A stretch of DNA of 44,565 nt from Candidatus Synchoanobacter obligatus (GTDB taxonomy: Bacteria; Pseudomonadota; Gammaproteobacteria; Comchoanobacterales; Comchoanobacteraceae). Below the pieces are notes generated by a model. It did not search any database. It was not told where the DNA came from and saw only the letters and a list, made by a program, of their open reading frames with translations. Position numbers and translations under genes: made by a program. Below are positions 12,151 to 21,690 of the stretch, one piece after another. Each line of letters starts with the position of its first letter. Position 1 is the stretch's first letter. The stretch spans positions 325,741 through 370,305 of the forward strand of contig NZ_JAKUDN010000001.1 in NCBI RefSeq assembly GCF_024259865.1. Direction: 5' to 3'.

Positions 12151-13520
12151 TACGGAGTTGAAACTGAGACCTCTCTACTTTCCTCTTCTTGTTCCTTAAC
12201 AAGCATCACCATACCGCAGGCAGCACCGCCATATAGAACCGAAGAAAACACACCATTAGCAAGCAATACGCTCAACGGAGGGTTGGATAAAAAATTACAC
12301 GAAAAAAAACCAATGCCTACACCATGATCAAATCGCATCATGAAAATCCTCAGATTATGCATAAAATGTGCGCCCCAACCAAGCTCATTACCATCGGTAA
12401 ATACTTGACTTATATAGTAAGGTAGGGATGTCGTCAATGCATAACTGATAAACTTCTGAAAACCTGAGACCCATGCCCTACCAGTTTCTACGGGATTGAA
12501 CATATGGGCTGCAGCAAAAATAGTTGCCATAAATAAAATATCGACAACCTGCCGATATAGACTTCTCTGTTCTTGCACTACTATTTTACCCTCAACCTGA
12601 CTTTTTGATCCGAAGCCTGCATAAGTCCAAATCATATCCAGTGCCGTTCTGAAAATAATTTCTTCATACAATGTTTGCAGTAATACTTCTACCAGCAAGA
12701 ATGCACAGTACGTCACATATGTCACAAAATCCCACGAAAAAAGGTTTGCAGAAAATACAAACGTAGATGTACTAAGCCATGAGACAGGATTCAGCAGAGA
12801 CATTGGCAATATAATGATAATCACCCCACATAAAAAGTACCTGAATGACTCAGAAAAGCTCCGATTCGCTTGCTGGAACAAATGAGCAAAGTCATACCCC
12901 AAGACTCCTTTTGCCACCAATGCAATTCCAAAGATCTTTGTAGCATAAGAGACCAATGATGCCAAAATGATTTCAAATTTGCTACGTAGTGTAAAGTTGG
13001 CAATGATACGGCCAAACCCAACGATGCACCCAGAAAAAACGTATACTGAGACGAGCACGACCAATGCTGATTTAACATACCGCCAAGAATCATCTTTTTG
13101 TTTTGTGGCATAAACAGGTCTATTTAACGTGAGTGCTAGCATCACTAGCAGTCCTTCATACAAACCAATACCAACTGAGTTGAAAGCCCGTTTCAAAAAA
13201 CTTGCAAAAGCTGAACCTGTAAACCAATGGCTAGAAAAAAATATCAGCGCTGCAAAGGCATACGATAATCCCCGAACTTCATTAAAAAAGTCTTTTTCTT
13301 CGGCATCTTCAACATGCCAATATGTCAAAAACTCAGCGACAACAACATATGAAACCAATACAGGCATGCTCACAGAAGCAGCACTTACAAACCCAAGACA
13401 CGTCAACCCCACTAAATAGAGTTCTCGAAGCGACAAGTCCTTGATAGAGCGATACCTTAACCAGCGTCCTTTAGTTGTACTGGTTCCGTCATCATTTGAA
13501 CCAATTACTGCACTATTCAT
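12150..13520 (-). CDS. CPBP-family intramembrane metalloprotease (Abi/CAAX-like)
   Basis: A 456-residue polytopic membrane protein with about eight to ten hydrophobic segments. The C-terminal half has the CPBP protease motifs: 'LYEEIIFRTALD' (EExxxR), 'FMATIFAAAHMFNP' (FxxxH) and 'GAHFMHNL' (HxxxN). Members include Rce1-like prenyl-protein proteases and bacteriocin-immunity proteins; the substrate here is unknown. Its TAA stop overlaps the proposed mpl start by one base, which makes translational coupling likely. The charged N- and C-termini are probably cytoplasmic. It is longer than most family members (~220-300), with the extra length in the N-terminal membrane region. Confidence 0.78.
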   Translation of the reverse strand: MNSAVIGSNDDGTSTTKGRWLRYRSIKDLSLRELYLVGLTCLGFVSAASVSMPVLVSYVVVAEFLTYWHVEDAEEKDFFNEVRGLSYAFAALIFFSSHWFTGSAFASFLKRAFNSVGIGLYEGLLVMLALTLNRPVYATKQKDDSWRYVKSALVVLVSVYVFSGCIVGFGRIIANFTLRSKFEIILASLVSYATKIFGIALVAKGVLGYDFAHLFQQANRSFSESFRYFLCGVIIIILPMSLLNPVSWLSTSTFVFSANLFSWDFVTYVTYCAFLLVEVLLQTLYEEIIFRTALDMIWTYAGFGSKSQVEGKIVVQEQRSLYRQVVDILFMATIFAAAHMFNPVETGRAWVSGFQKFISYALTTSLPYYISQVFTDGNELGWGAHFMHNLRIFMMRFDHGVGIGFFSCNFLSNPPLSVLLANGVFSSVLYGGAACGMVMLVKEQEEESREVSVSTP

Positions 13521-13654
13521 TAAATTTATCCAATCAGCTTTAATGTATACAAGATGTTAAATGAGTTTCCAAACATTGTCAACGAAGGAAAATCAGTGAT
13601 TGCCTAACATAAAAAATAGTGCTATATTTTATACACTTAACAAACAGATACCCC

Positions 13655-14983
13655 ATGTCATCACCTGCACCTACTGTATCCTCACTGCTACGCGCAGCAC
13701 TTCCGCTGATATTGGCAGGACTATCATCTAACCTCTCTATTTTCGTAGATCGAAGTATCTTATCACACCATGATGTCAATATGATGAGTCATGTGACTGC
13801 TGCCATGAATTACTGCTGGACATTCCTATTTGCAACCACAGGAATTACATGGATATCCAAAGTATTTATTGGGCAGTACAATGGCGCCAAACAATACCAG
13901 AAAGTCACCAATATGACTTGGCAAATGATGATATTTTCCCTATCCACCTTAATTCTATTTATTCCTGTGGCTTATTTGGGCGCATGGATTATTCCTTATA
14001 TGGCTCATGAACATGGCTTGATATACTTTCAAGTTCTTATGTTAGGTGGCTGCCTCTGGCCAATGTGTAGCGCTCTCAGTAGCTTTTTTATCGGGACATA
14101 CCAAACCAAAACGGTTTTAATCAGTTTAATTTTTTCCAATCTTATTAATGTTGCATTGGATCTCTACTGGATCCCCAGCATGGGAACCTATGGTGCTGCA
14201 TTGGCAACCATCACCAGCATGGTCTTTCAGCTCATCTTTCTTCTTGGATTTTTCTTAAATGCTCGTAATGCGAAGAAGTACCATACCTTTAACGTCCAAT
14301 ACCATCCAAAAATGATGCTACAAGCCATTAAGCTTGGACTTCCAGAGTCTTTATCACACTCCTGTGAGATGCTGGCATGGGCAACTGTGCTCAACATTAT
14401 TTCAACCAAAGGTGCTGACTACATGGTGGTGACAACCCTTGCACAAAATCTCTTTATATTATTTATGTTTGTTTATAGTGAACTGGGTAATGCCGTTAAA
14501 GCCATGGCGGCCAACTATATTGGTGAGAACTTAAACGCCCTCCTTCCACAGCTCTTACGGTCTGCGTTCATCATTCATACAAGTTTTATGCTTTGTATTG
14601 GTGCCTCTTTATATTTCATACCGTCATGGTTCATGCAGCTCTTTGCCCTTAACGAGCAAACTCAATCACTACAGATGGTCATCATAACCAGCTTAAAAGG
14701 TGTGATGCTATTCATGTTCTTAGATGGTTTGGCATATATCTTCGCAAGCTTCTTAGCAGCATTTGGAGACACTGTGGCCAGTATGCTCATTACTGCAAGC
14801 AATATGTGGCTATTTTTAGTACTCCCCACTTATCTCTTGATACATTACTACCCAACCACTGCTGCCACGCACTCACTGGTTGTTCTTCCCTTCTATGGTG
14901 TTTTGACCGTGATTTGCTATGGCTTAAGACATCAAGTTGCTAAAAAACAAGATGTATCAGTGATTGGGGCAACATCTCTATAA
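13655..14983 (+). CDS. MATE-family efflux transporter
   Basis: A 442-residue protein with twelve hydrophobic segments and the internal duplication of the MATE (DinF/NorM) family. The first helix pair 'ALPLILAGLSSNLSIFVDRSIL' resembles the canonical P-x-x-x-x-x-L-x-x-x-x-D helix, and 'GTYGAALATITS' is the usual G-x-x-GAAxAT motif after helix 6. Such proteins export organic cations or drugs in exchange for Na+ or H+. I chose the ATG at 13655; a GTG at 13619 would add twelve unrelated residues. It is monocistronic and divergent from the CPBP gene. Its last six bases overlap lpd on the other strand. Confidence 0.87.
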   Translation: MSSPAPTVSSLLRAALPLILAGLSSNLSIFVDRSILSHHDVNMMSHVTAAMNYCWTFLFATTGITWISKVFIGQYNGAKQYQKVTNMTWQMMIFSLSTLILFIPVAYLGAWIIPYMAHEHGLIYFQVLMLGGCLWPMCSALSSFFIGTYQTKTVLISLIFSNLINVALDLYWIPSMGTYGAALATITSMVFQLIFLLGFFLNARNAKKYHTFNVQYHPKMMLQAIKLGLPESLSHSCEMLAWATVLNIISTKGADYMVVTTLAQNLFILFMFVYSELGNAVKAMAANYIGENLNALLPQLLRSAFIIHTSFMLCIGASLYFIPSWFMQLFALNEQTQSLQMVIITSLKGVMLFMFLDGLAYIFASFLAAFGDTVASMLITASNMWLFLVLPTYLLIHYYPTTAATHSLVVLPFYGVLTVICYGLRHQVAKKQDVSVIGATSL

Positions 14984-16366
14984 ATCGGTGATACTTCCCA
15001 AGGCCTGCTCACAAGCCAATGATGTTGTCTCAACCAATGTTGGGTGTGGCATTACTGTCAAGGCCAAGTCTGTCAACGTTGCCCCCATTTCAATCGCCAA
15101 GCAGAATACACCGATGATTTCACCGGCATGACGACCAACAATTGATGCACCCAATATTCGCTCTGTTTCTGGGTCGGCATAGACCTGGGTCTCACCAATC
15201 CCTTGACCGGTTGCCAATGAACGTCCACTGGCCATCCATGGGAATTTTCCAATTTGACAGCCTTTGTCTTTGGCCTCTTGCATTGAAATCCCTACCCATG
15301 CCACCTCTGGGTCTGTATAGGCCACTGAAGGAATGGCTCGAATGTCATAACGTATGTTATGACCTGCAATGATCTCAGCCGCCAAATGACCATGGGCTGT
15401 TGAACGGTGCGCCAACATTTGATTGTCAAATGGTGTCAATGCAACATCCCCCACTGCATAAATATGCTCTTGGTTGGTACGCATATACTCATCTACCGGA
15501 ACAAAACCTCTATCATCAACGCCAACACCTGCCGCATCCGCATTGATCTCTAACCCGTTCGGCTTGCGACCTACAGAATATAACACTTGGTCACAAATAA
15601 CCTCTTCTTCTCCCAAATCAATACGAATCTGATCCTCTTCCGCCTCAACACCTTGGATATTGACACCTAATTGGAACTCAATACCTTTACGCTCCATGGC
15701 CTGCTGACAAACCTTTGCCTGCGCAGGATCTGCGCCCATCATAATGGTTGGCGCAATCTCTAACACCGTTACCTTAGCGCCCATGGCCTGATAAATGGTT
15801 GCCATCTCACAGCCAATAATACCACCACCAATAATCACCAAATGACCTTCCACGTCCCGAAGCTCCAGCGCACCCGTTGAATCAAAAATACGATCATCTT
15901 CTGGAAGAAAAGGCAACCTATTGGGCTCAGAGCCTGTTGCAATAATCGCATGCTTGAACTGAATGATTTGATCACCTGACTCACCTTTAACATGGAGTTC
16001 ATGAGAACCTGTGAACGCAGCAACGCCCTGAATGGTTTGAACACGACGTTTACTCGCCAGCATATTCAACCCACCGGACAGTTTTGCCACCACCTCATTT
16101 TTCATGGCTAAAGTTGCTACAGCATCCACCGTTGGTTCTGAAAATGTCATGCCACTTTGAGACAATGACATGGCATCATGCGACTTTTCTGCAAGACTCA
16201 GTAATGCTTTAGATGGAATACACCCAACATTTAAACACACACCACCAAGCTGGGAATACTTTTCAATCAATATTGTTTGCACACCCAAATCCTGAGCTCG
16301 AAATGCTGCTGCATAACCTGCAGGACCACTACCAATCACCACCAAATTTGTTTCTATAACATCCAT
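14978..16366 (-). CDS. lpd: Dihydrolipoamide dehydrogenase (E3)
   Basis: E3 re-oxidises the lipoyl groups of E2 in the pyruvate and related dehydrogenase complexes, passing electrons through FAD and a redox disulfide to NAD. The FAD loop 'GSGPAGYAA' is at residues 12-20, the disulfide 'GGVCLNVGC' has cysteines at 44 and 49, the NAD loop 'GGGIIGCE' follows, then 'YAVGDV', and the C-terminal 'PHPTLVE' places the catalytic His at ~441 and its Glu partner at ~446. The length of 462 is normal. It is the last gene of the aceE-aceF-lpd operon, nine bases after aceF, with AGGAGTG as ribosome site. Confidence 0.96.
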   Translation of the reverse strand: MDVIETNLVVIGSGPAGYAAAFRAQDLGVQTILIEKYSQLGGVCLNVGCIPSKALLSLAEKSHDAMSLSQSGMTFSEPTVDAVATLAMKNEVVAKLSGGLNMLASKRRVQTIQGVAAFTGSHELHVKGESGDQIIQFKHAIIATGSEPNRLPFLPEDDRIFDSTGALELRDVEGHLVIIGGGIIGCEMATIYQAMGAKVTVLEIAPTIMMGADPAQAKVCQQAMERKGIEFQLGVNIQGVEAEEDQIRIDLGEEEVICDQVLYSVGRKPNGLEINADAAGVGVDDRGFVPVDEYMRTNQEHIYAVGDVALTPFDNQMLAHRSTAHGHLAAEIIAGHNIRYDIRAIPSVAYTDPEVAWVGISMQEAKDKGCQIGKFPWMASGRSLATGQGIGETQVYADPETERILGASIVGRHAGEIIGVFCLAIEMGATLTDLALTVMPHPTLVETTSLACEQALGSITDL

Positions 16367-16375
16367 TTTTCACTC

Positions 16376-17557
16376 CTATCCTTGATATGCCAGGACATCA
16401 TTTGCCATTTTTGCTGGCATCTCTGCCAGCACTTGCGCTATCCCTACCACAAACCTCGCACCATCTGCACCATCAATTAGACGATGATCGTAACTCATCG
16501 ATATCGGCATCATATAGCGCTTTTTGACATCATCTTGCTCAAAAACAGCCTGATATGCTGCTCTTGACACCCCCAAAATAAAAGCATCTGGTGTGTTTAC
16601 AATCGGGGTAAAATGCCCACCTCCAATACCGCCCAAACTTGATATGGTCGCACAACTACCGGTTAGATCTGCTTTGGTTAACTGCCCCTTTCTGGCTTTT
16701 TCACTCAGTTGCTGAATCTCGAGCGCCAACGTTTTGATGTTTTTTTTATCCACATCTCGGCACACTGGAACAACCAACCCTTTCGGTGTTTCACACGCAA
16801 AGCCAATATGGCAATACTGACGAACACAAAACCGCTCATCTCCGACCCAAGCGCGTCGATAGACATCATGCTCTTGCATCACTATCGCCATCGCCTTCAT
16901 CATGAATGTAACCATCGTTAGCCTATGCTCACTAACAGACTTTCTCACTTGTTCTAACTCAGTAATATCTACCGTATGATGCTGTGTCACTTGAGGAACC
17001 GTTTGCCATACATAAGATAAATGTTTTGCAGACAGTGACTGAATCTGCGTCATGCCTATATAATCCACGGCTCCATGTTCAGAGAAATCAACCTCAGGCA
17101 ATGCCTTGGCTGATCCCAAATACCGCTTCATGTCCTCTATCGTAACTCGACCACCGGACCCAGACCCTGGCACCTGGGATAGATCGATATCCAACTCAAA
17201 GGCCATCCGTCGAACAAAGGGCCCCGCATAGACTTCTGTGTTATTTGACATCGACTTTTGATCTTTAATAATCTCTGGCGTACTGGGAACGACTGGCTCT
17301 TTAGTCCCATCAGGAACCACACAATCTTCCATCTCTAAGATCACATCACCCTCTTGCACCTTATCCCCAACAGTTATCCGAAGCTGCTTCACCACCCCAG
17401 CAACAGTCGCGGGAATCTCCATAGAGGCTTTATCAGACTCCAAGGTGATCAGTGGATCATCCACAGAAACTGTATCACCCTCACTCACCAAAACTTCAAT
17501 GACCCGACTTTTATCGTTTCCACCCAAATTAGGCACCGTTATCATCATATCGCTCAT
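16376..17557 (-). CDS. aceF: Pyruvate dehydrogenase E2, dihydrolipoyl acetyltransferase, one lipoyl domain
   Basis: E2 forms the core of the pyruvate dehydrogenase complex and transfers acetyl groups to CoA. One lipoyl domain occupies residues ~1-78, with the lipoylated lysine at 43 in 'ESDKASMEIP'. An E1/E3-binding domain follows ('VRRMAFELDIDLSQVPGSG', residues ~118-150), then the acyltransferase domain ending in 'YDHRLIDGADG' (His ~358, Asp ~362). The 393-residue protein is short because E. coli AceF has three lipoyl domains. The Ala/Pro linker between lipoyl and binding domains is also brief. Its start overlaps the aceE stop (ATGA), with a strong GGAGGT inside aceE. Confidence 0.95.
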   Translation of the reverse strand: MSDMMITVPNLGGNDKSRVIEVLVSEGDTVSVDDPLITLESDKASMEIPATVAGVVKQLRITVGDKVQEGDVILEMEDCVVPDGTKEPVVPSTPEIIKDQKSMSNNTEVYAGPFVRRMAFELDIDLSQVPGSGSGGRVTIEDMKRYLGSAKALPEVDFSEHGAVDYIGMTQIQSLSAKHLSYVWQTVPQVTQHHTVDITELEQVRKSVSEHRLTMVTFMMKAMAIVMQEHDVYRRAWVGDERFCVRQYCHIGFACETPKGLVVPVCRDVDKKNIKTLALEIQQLSEKARKGQLTKADLTGSCATISSLGGIGGGHFTPIVNTPDAFILGVSRAAYQAVFEQDDVKKRYMMPISMSYDHRLIDGADGARFVVGIAQVLAEMPAKMANDVLAYQG

Positions 17558-20112
17558 ACCGACCTCCGGTCATCACTCATAGGGTTGATATTTGGCATAT
17601 CCTCAATCCAAGCATCTGCTGTCATTTTATCAATCAATGCCATCTCTACCATCGCTTCTAATACTGCTTTCACGATACCCTTCTCTGAAACGCCATAATA
17701 CGATCTCAATGATTCCCTTGTATCACTCATACCAAAACCATCTGTGCCTAACGTATGATACGGCCTGCCTATATAATCATGTAACAGCCCAGGCACAGCC
17801 CGAACATAATCACTGGCGGCCACCACCAATTGAGTAGAGTCCCCCAAACACTGTTCTAAATAAGAAGGCTTCTGTTCCAGCTTCTTTGCCTGTGCATCCC
17901 TTGCCAGCTCGCTCCAACTGGTCACACTCCACACTCGTATGGATATCGATGTATGGTCTCGCAGCCATTTTGCTGCCAATTGCATTTGCCGCAGAATGGT
18001 CCCTGATCCCATCAAATCAACCACACTATTAGGACTGTCTTCGATACAATACATCCCTTTACAAATCCCTTCCTCCACGCCCTCTGGCAACGATGGATGG
18101 ATATAGGTCTCATTCATCATGGTCATATAATAAAAGACATCCAACTGTTGCTGGTACATCTCCTCCAAACCTTTTTGTATAATAACAGCCATCTCATAAG
18201 CATAACAAGGATCATAACTTTTACAGTTGGGAATGGTTGATGCCATTAACAGACTGGTTGCATCATTATGCTGCAACCCTTCTCCACCCAACGTGGTCCT
18301 TCCCGCTGTTGCCCCCATTAAAAATCCTCTGACCCGACTATCCGCTGCTGCCCAAATAAGATCACCTACCCGCTGAAATCCAAACATTGAGTAATAACTA
18401 TAAAAAGGAATTAACGGCAAATTATGCACCGAATAAGATGTCCCTGCAGCAAGCCACATGCTGGTTGCCCCTGCTTCATTGATACCCTCCTGGAGCAGTT
18501 GCCCTTTACCATCTTCTCTATAATAACTCACATCCTCACGATCATGTGGGGTATACTGTTGCCCACCACGCTGGTAAATACCAATTTGTCGGAACAAACC
18601 TTCCATTCCCAAGGTTCTGCCTTCATCCGCTAAAATAGGCACAATACGTTCTTTAATAACCTTGTCCCTCAACATTAAATTCAACAACCGCACAAACGCC
18701 ATGGTGGTTGAAATCTTCCGTTCAACCTCAGGGTAACAGACTGATTGAAAAGCCTCTAAACCGGGAACCTTTAACGACTCAGACTGCATTCGCCGCATAG
18801 GCAAATGCCCCCCCAATTTTTTCCGTTGCTGCTGCATATAAGACATTGCTGGATCATCTTTTGCCAAATCCCATTCTAGAGCATGATTGTCTCTCTGCAA
18901 GAACTTTGCATAATCCAGTATTTGAGCCTCAGACAAACTCTTTTGATTATGAGAACTATTGGTGGAACACACATTGGGGATCCCAAAGCCTTTCTTTGTC
19001 ATGGCCAATATGACCACCGGTTTGGTTGCTATCTGTGCCTGAGAAAAGGCATTGGCCACCAATTGAATGTCATGCCCTCCAGGAAGCAATGCTGCAAACT
19101 GAGACCCATCCCACCCAGCAACCAAATCTGCTAACTTTGCATCAGCTTCAAACCATGCTTTCAATGCATCCTCATTGACAAACATTGCTTGGATCGCACC
19201 ATCACGTAATCCCATCAGCTTCTGTTTTAAATAACCTGACCTATCTTTTTCAACCAACGCAAGCCATGCTTGTGACCATACTAACTGAATAACCTCCCAA
19301 CCAGCACCAGAGAAATATCCATTTAACTCCGGCATTATTTGCCCACTGCCACGACAAGGGCCATCCAACCGCACCAAATTACAGTTTATGACAAAAATCA
19401 AATTATCCAGGCCTTCTCTTGATGCCACACCCAAAGCACCCAATGACTCAACCTCATCCATTTCACCATCACCACAAAACACCCAGACCTGCCGATCTGA
19501 TTCTGGCAACAATCCTCTTGCTTCTAAATACTTCATCAACTTGGCGTGATAAATGCCTTGTAAAGGCCCTAGGCCCATTGATACCGTTGGAAATTGCCAA
19601 TAACTCGGCATTAACCAAGGATGTGGGTATGATGAGATCCCCTTTCCATCAACTTCTCGCCTAAAGTGCGACACCTGCTCTTGAGACAATTGCCCCAACA
19701 AAAAAGACCGCGCATAGATCCCTGGTGACGAATGCCCTTGGAATAATATCAAGTCGCCCAATTCGGTCTCACTGCCACGAAAAAAATAGTTAAATCCGAC
19801 TTCATACAAATGCGTACTGGATGCATAAGACGATATATGCCCACCAATTTCCGAGCCATATGTACCCGCTTTAACCACCATGACCATAGCATTCCAGCGG
19901 ACCAAACGACTGCTTCGCTCAACCAATGCTACATCAACAGGAAATAATGGTGATTGGCTGTTCCAATACTCACCAACAGGATTGAGCCCCAAACTAACAG
20001 CTAGCTGTGATAACACTGTTTGCGCATATCGATCACCCTTTTCTTCCCGCATGACCTGTAACGCAGCCGACCAATCCCGTAACTCAGATGATAGCTCCTG
20101 CTCCTTCATCAT
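17554..20112 (-). CDS. aceE: Pyruvate dehydrogenase E1, homodimeric type
   Basis: E1 decarboxylates pyruvate with thiamine diphosphate and reductively acetylates E2. The thiamine-diphosphate motif runs from 'CGDGEMDEVESLGA' to 'VINCNLVRLDGP'. The N-terminal 'YWNSQ' and 'HISSYASS' segments and 'LADEGRTLGMEGLFRQIGIY' identify the single-chain, gammaproteobacterial-type E1. At 852 residues it is about 35 shorter than the E. coli enzyme. The ATG at 20112 has AAGGA five bases upstream; a second ATG follows directly. It is the first gene of the operon aceE-aceF-lpd. A pdhR-type repressor gene is not adjacent. Confidence 0.96.
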   Translation of the reverse strand: MMKEQELSSELRDWSAALQVMREEKGDRYAQTVLSQLAVSLGLNPVGEYWNSQSPLFPVDVALVERSSRLVRWNAMVMVVKAGTYGSEIGGHISSYASSTHLYEVGFNYFFRGSETELGDLILFQGHSSPGIYARSFLLGQLSQEQVSHFRREVDGKGISSYPHPWLMPSYWQFPTVSMGLGPLQGIYHAKLMKYLEARGLLPESDRQVWVFCGDGEMDEVESLGALGVASREGLDNLIFVINCNLVRLDGPCRGSGQIMPELNGYFSGAGWEVIQLVWSQAWLALVEKDRSGYLKQKLMGLRDGAIQAMFVNEDALKAWFEADAKLADLVAGWDGSQFAALLPGGHDIQLVANAFSQAQIATKPVVILAMTKKGFGIPNVCSTNSSHNQKSLSEAQILDYAKFLQRDNHALEWDLAKDDPAMSYMQQQRKKLGGHLPMRRMQSESLKVPGLEAFQSVCYPEVERKISTTMAFVRLLNLMLRDKVIKERIVPILADEGRTLGMEGLFRQIGIYQRGGQQYTPHDREDVSYYREDGKGQLLQEGINEAGATSMWLAAGTSYSVHNLPLIPFYSYYSMFGFQRVGDLIWAAADSRVRGFLMGATAGRTTLGGEGLQHNDATSLLMASTIPNCKSYDPCYAYEMAVIIQKGLEEMYQQQLDVFYYMTMMNETYIHPSLPEGVEEGICKGMYCIEDSPNSVVDLMGSGTILRQMQLAAKWLRDHTSISIRVWSVTSWSELARDAQAKKLEQKPSYLEQCLGDSTQLVVAASDYVRAVPGLLHDYIGRPYHTLGTDGFGMSDTRESLRSYYGVSEKGIVKAVLEAMVEMALIDKMTADAWIEDMPNINPMSDDRRSV

Positions 20113-20122
20113 AAAATTCCTT

Positions 20123-21292
20123 TTAATTTAGATCGTTGTCCCCTTGGCTAGACACCGATGTGGGATACTCTCTCACAACATAAAATGATGATAAAATAAA
20201 TGATAGCACGGTAAACCCCTGAATCACAGAAGCACCAACAGCCGACAAAACACCAGCCCCAATAGCAACCTTTACCATCAATAGTGAAAACTCACTTCCC
20301 TGACCTAACCGTGAACCCAACTCCCAACCCAAAGGCTTTGGTTCTCCCACTTGCACCATGAGAATCCTAAATACATATGGCTTAAAAAGCAGCATGGCCA
20401 CAACCAAAACACAAACCGTCATATATATCTCGTTGACCAAACTAAAATCATACATCGCCCCAACAGAAAAGAAGAACATCACCAAGAAAAAATCACGTAA
20501 TGGTTCTAACGATTTGGCCAAATATAACGAGACTCGACTATCCGATGCAACAGCAACACCTGCAATAAACGCCCCCATTTCATGCGAAAGACTCATCACT
20601 TCACTTAACTGAGCCATTCCCAAACACCAAGCAATCGCCAACAAAAATAAATACTCACGATTACGCTCAAACTGATCAAACAGTGGCGACAACACCACTT
20701 TTTCTACAGTGAATGCCACCAAAATCAAAAACGGTAAGCCTAAAATAGTCAGCCCTATAGAGCCACCAGTCTCATTACCCCCTAGTCCAGGAATCATGAG
20801 TAGTGCCATCATCGCAATTAAATCTTGAATCAATAACACCCCAATCATGAACTCCCCGATACGCGTATTATGCACAAGGCCACTCGGCAATAACTTCAAG
20901 GAAATAATGGTCGACGAAAACATCATTGACAACCCTAAGACAATACTGTCTAAAGAGGACAGGCCAAACGCCATACCAATGCCATACCCAAATGTTAAGA
21001 ATAACACCGCACTCGCTATGGTTACCCAACTGGTGCGTTTCAAGGAATACAACATATTCATTGGATCAAGATGCAGTCCCAGCAGGAACAACAAGAAGAT
21101 CACTCCCGTATTCCCAATCTCCTCAACCATGCTCGCATCAGGAATGATATTTACCCCCCATGGACCCAATAAGATACCCAGAAGAATATATGCGATCATT
21201 AATGATTGTCGAGAAAACAACGCAAAAGTGGAGAGAACAGCAGCTCCAAAAAATATTGCAAACATTATAAAGAGAAAATTACTGTCTAACAT
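20123..21292 (-). CDS. CPA2-family cation:proton antiporter (KefB-like membrane domain)
   Basis: A 389-residue polytopic membrane protein of about eleven to twelve helices resembling the transport domain of KefB/KefC and other monovalent cation:proton antiporter-2 proteins. 'IAYILLGILLGPWGVNII' and 'FLLFLLGLHLDP' match the family's first helices, 'LIQDLIAMMAL' carries the conserved QD of the ion-binding helix, and 'GAFIAGVAVA' is typical. The C-terminal cytosolic TrkA-N regulatory domain of KefB is missing. Likely roles are K+/H+ or Na+/H+ exchange. The ATG lies about 20 bases after the 3' end of the RNase P RNA, with AAGGTG as ribosome site; the stop lies ten bases before aceE. Confidence 0.85.
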   Translation of the reverse strand: MLDSNFLFIMFAIFFGAAVLSTFALFSRQSLMIAYILLGILLGPWGVNIIPDASMVEEIGNTGVIFLLFLLGLHLDPMNMLYSLKRTSWVTIASAVLFLTFGYGIGMAFGLSSLDSIVLGLSMMFSSTIISLKLLPSGLVHNTRIGEFMIGVLLIQDLIAMMALLMIPGLGGNETGGSIGLTILGLPFLILVAFTVEKVVLSPLFDQFERNREYLFLLAIAWCLGMAQLSEVMSLSHEMGAFIAGVAVASDSRVSLYLAKSLEPLRDFFLVMFFFSVGAMYDFSLVNEIYMTVCVLVVAMLLFKPYVFRILMVQVGEPKPLGWELGSRLGQGSEFSLLMVKVAIGAGVLSAVGASVIQGFTVLSFILSSFYVVREYPTSVSSQGDNDLN

Positions 21293-21312
21293 CCCTACAC
21301 CTTCTAAAATAC

Positions 21313-21645
21313 ATGGGGTGGTTAACCTATAAGCCGGGTTCTGTCTTGTGCAGCCATTTATCTAGGCCATTTATCACTAAATGGCTCAAGCGATCTACCC
21401 AGGATATGTGCTAGCAACACTACCTTGCTTGATCTTGCTCCAGGTGGGGTTTACCCTGCCATACTGATTACCCAGTATGCGGTGCGCTCTTACCACACCA
21501 TTTCACCCTTACCCAATCAATAGGCGGTTTATTTTCTGTGGCACTTTCCATCAGTTCACACTGCCCAGGCGTTACCTGGCACCCTGCTATATGGAGCCCG
21601 GACTTTCCTCTGGTAACCCAGCGACTGCCCAATCAACCACTCCCA
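21313..21645 (-). ncRNA. rnpB: RNase P RNA, bacterial type A
   Basis: Reverse-strand reading gives the near-universal 'GAGGAAAGTCCGGGCTCC' (around 21595-21612), 'GGGTGCCAGGTAACGCCTGG', 'GGTAAGGGTGAAA', 'GGTAAGAGCGCACCGC', 'GGTAAACCCCACC' and the 3' signature 'AGACAGAACCCGGCTTAT'. The 5' GTGGTTGATTGG can pair with the 3' GGTTAACCAC to form helix P1, which sets the ends to within a few bases. The length of about 330 fits type A. It processes the 5' ends of tRNA precursors with RnpA. The neighbours are rsmI upstream and the antiporter immediately downstream. Confidence 0.96.
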
Positions 21646-21690
21646 TTAACAATGTACACTATGTTTTATAAAATGAACAGTGCATATATG

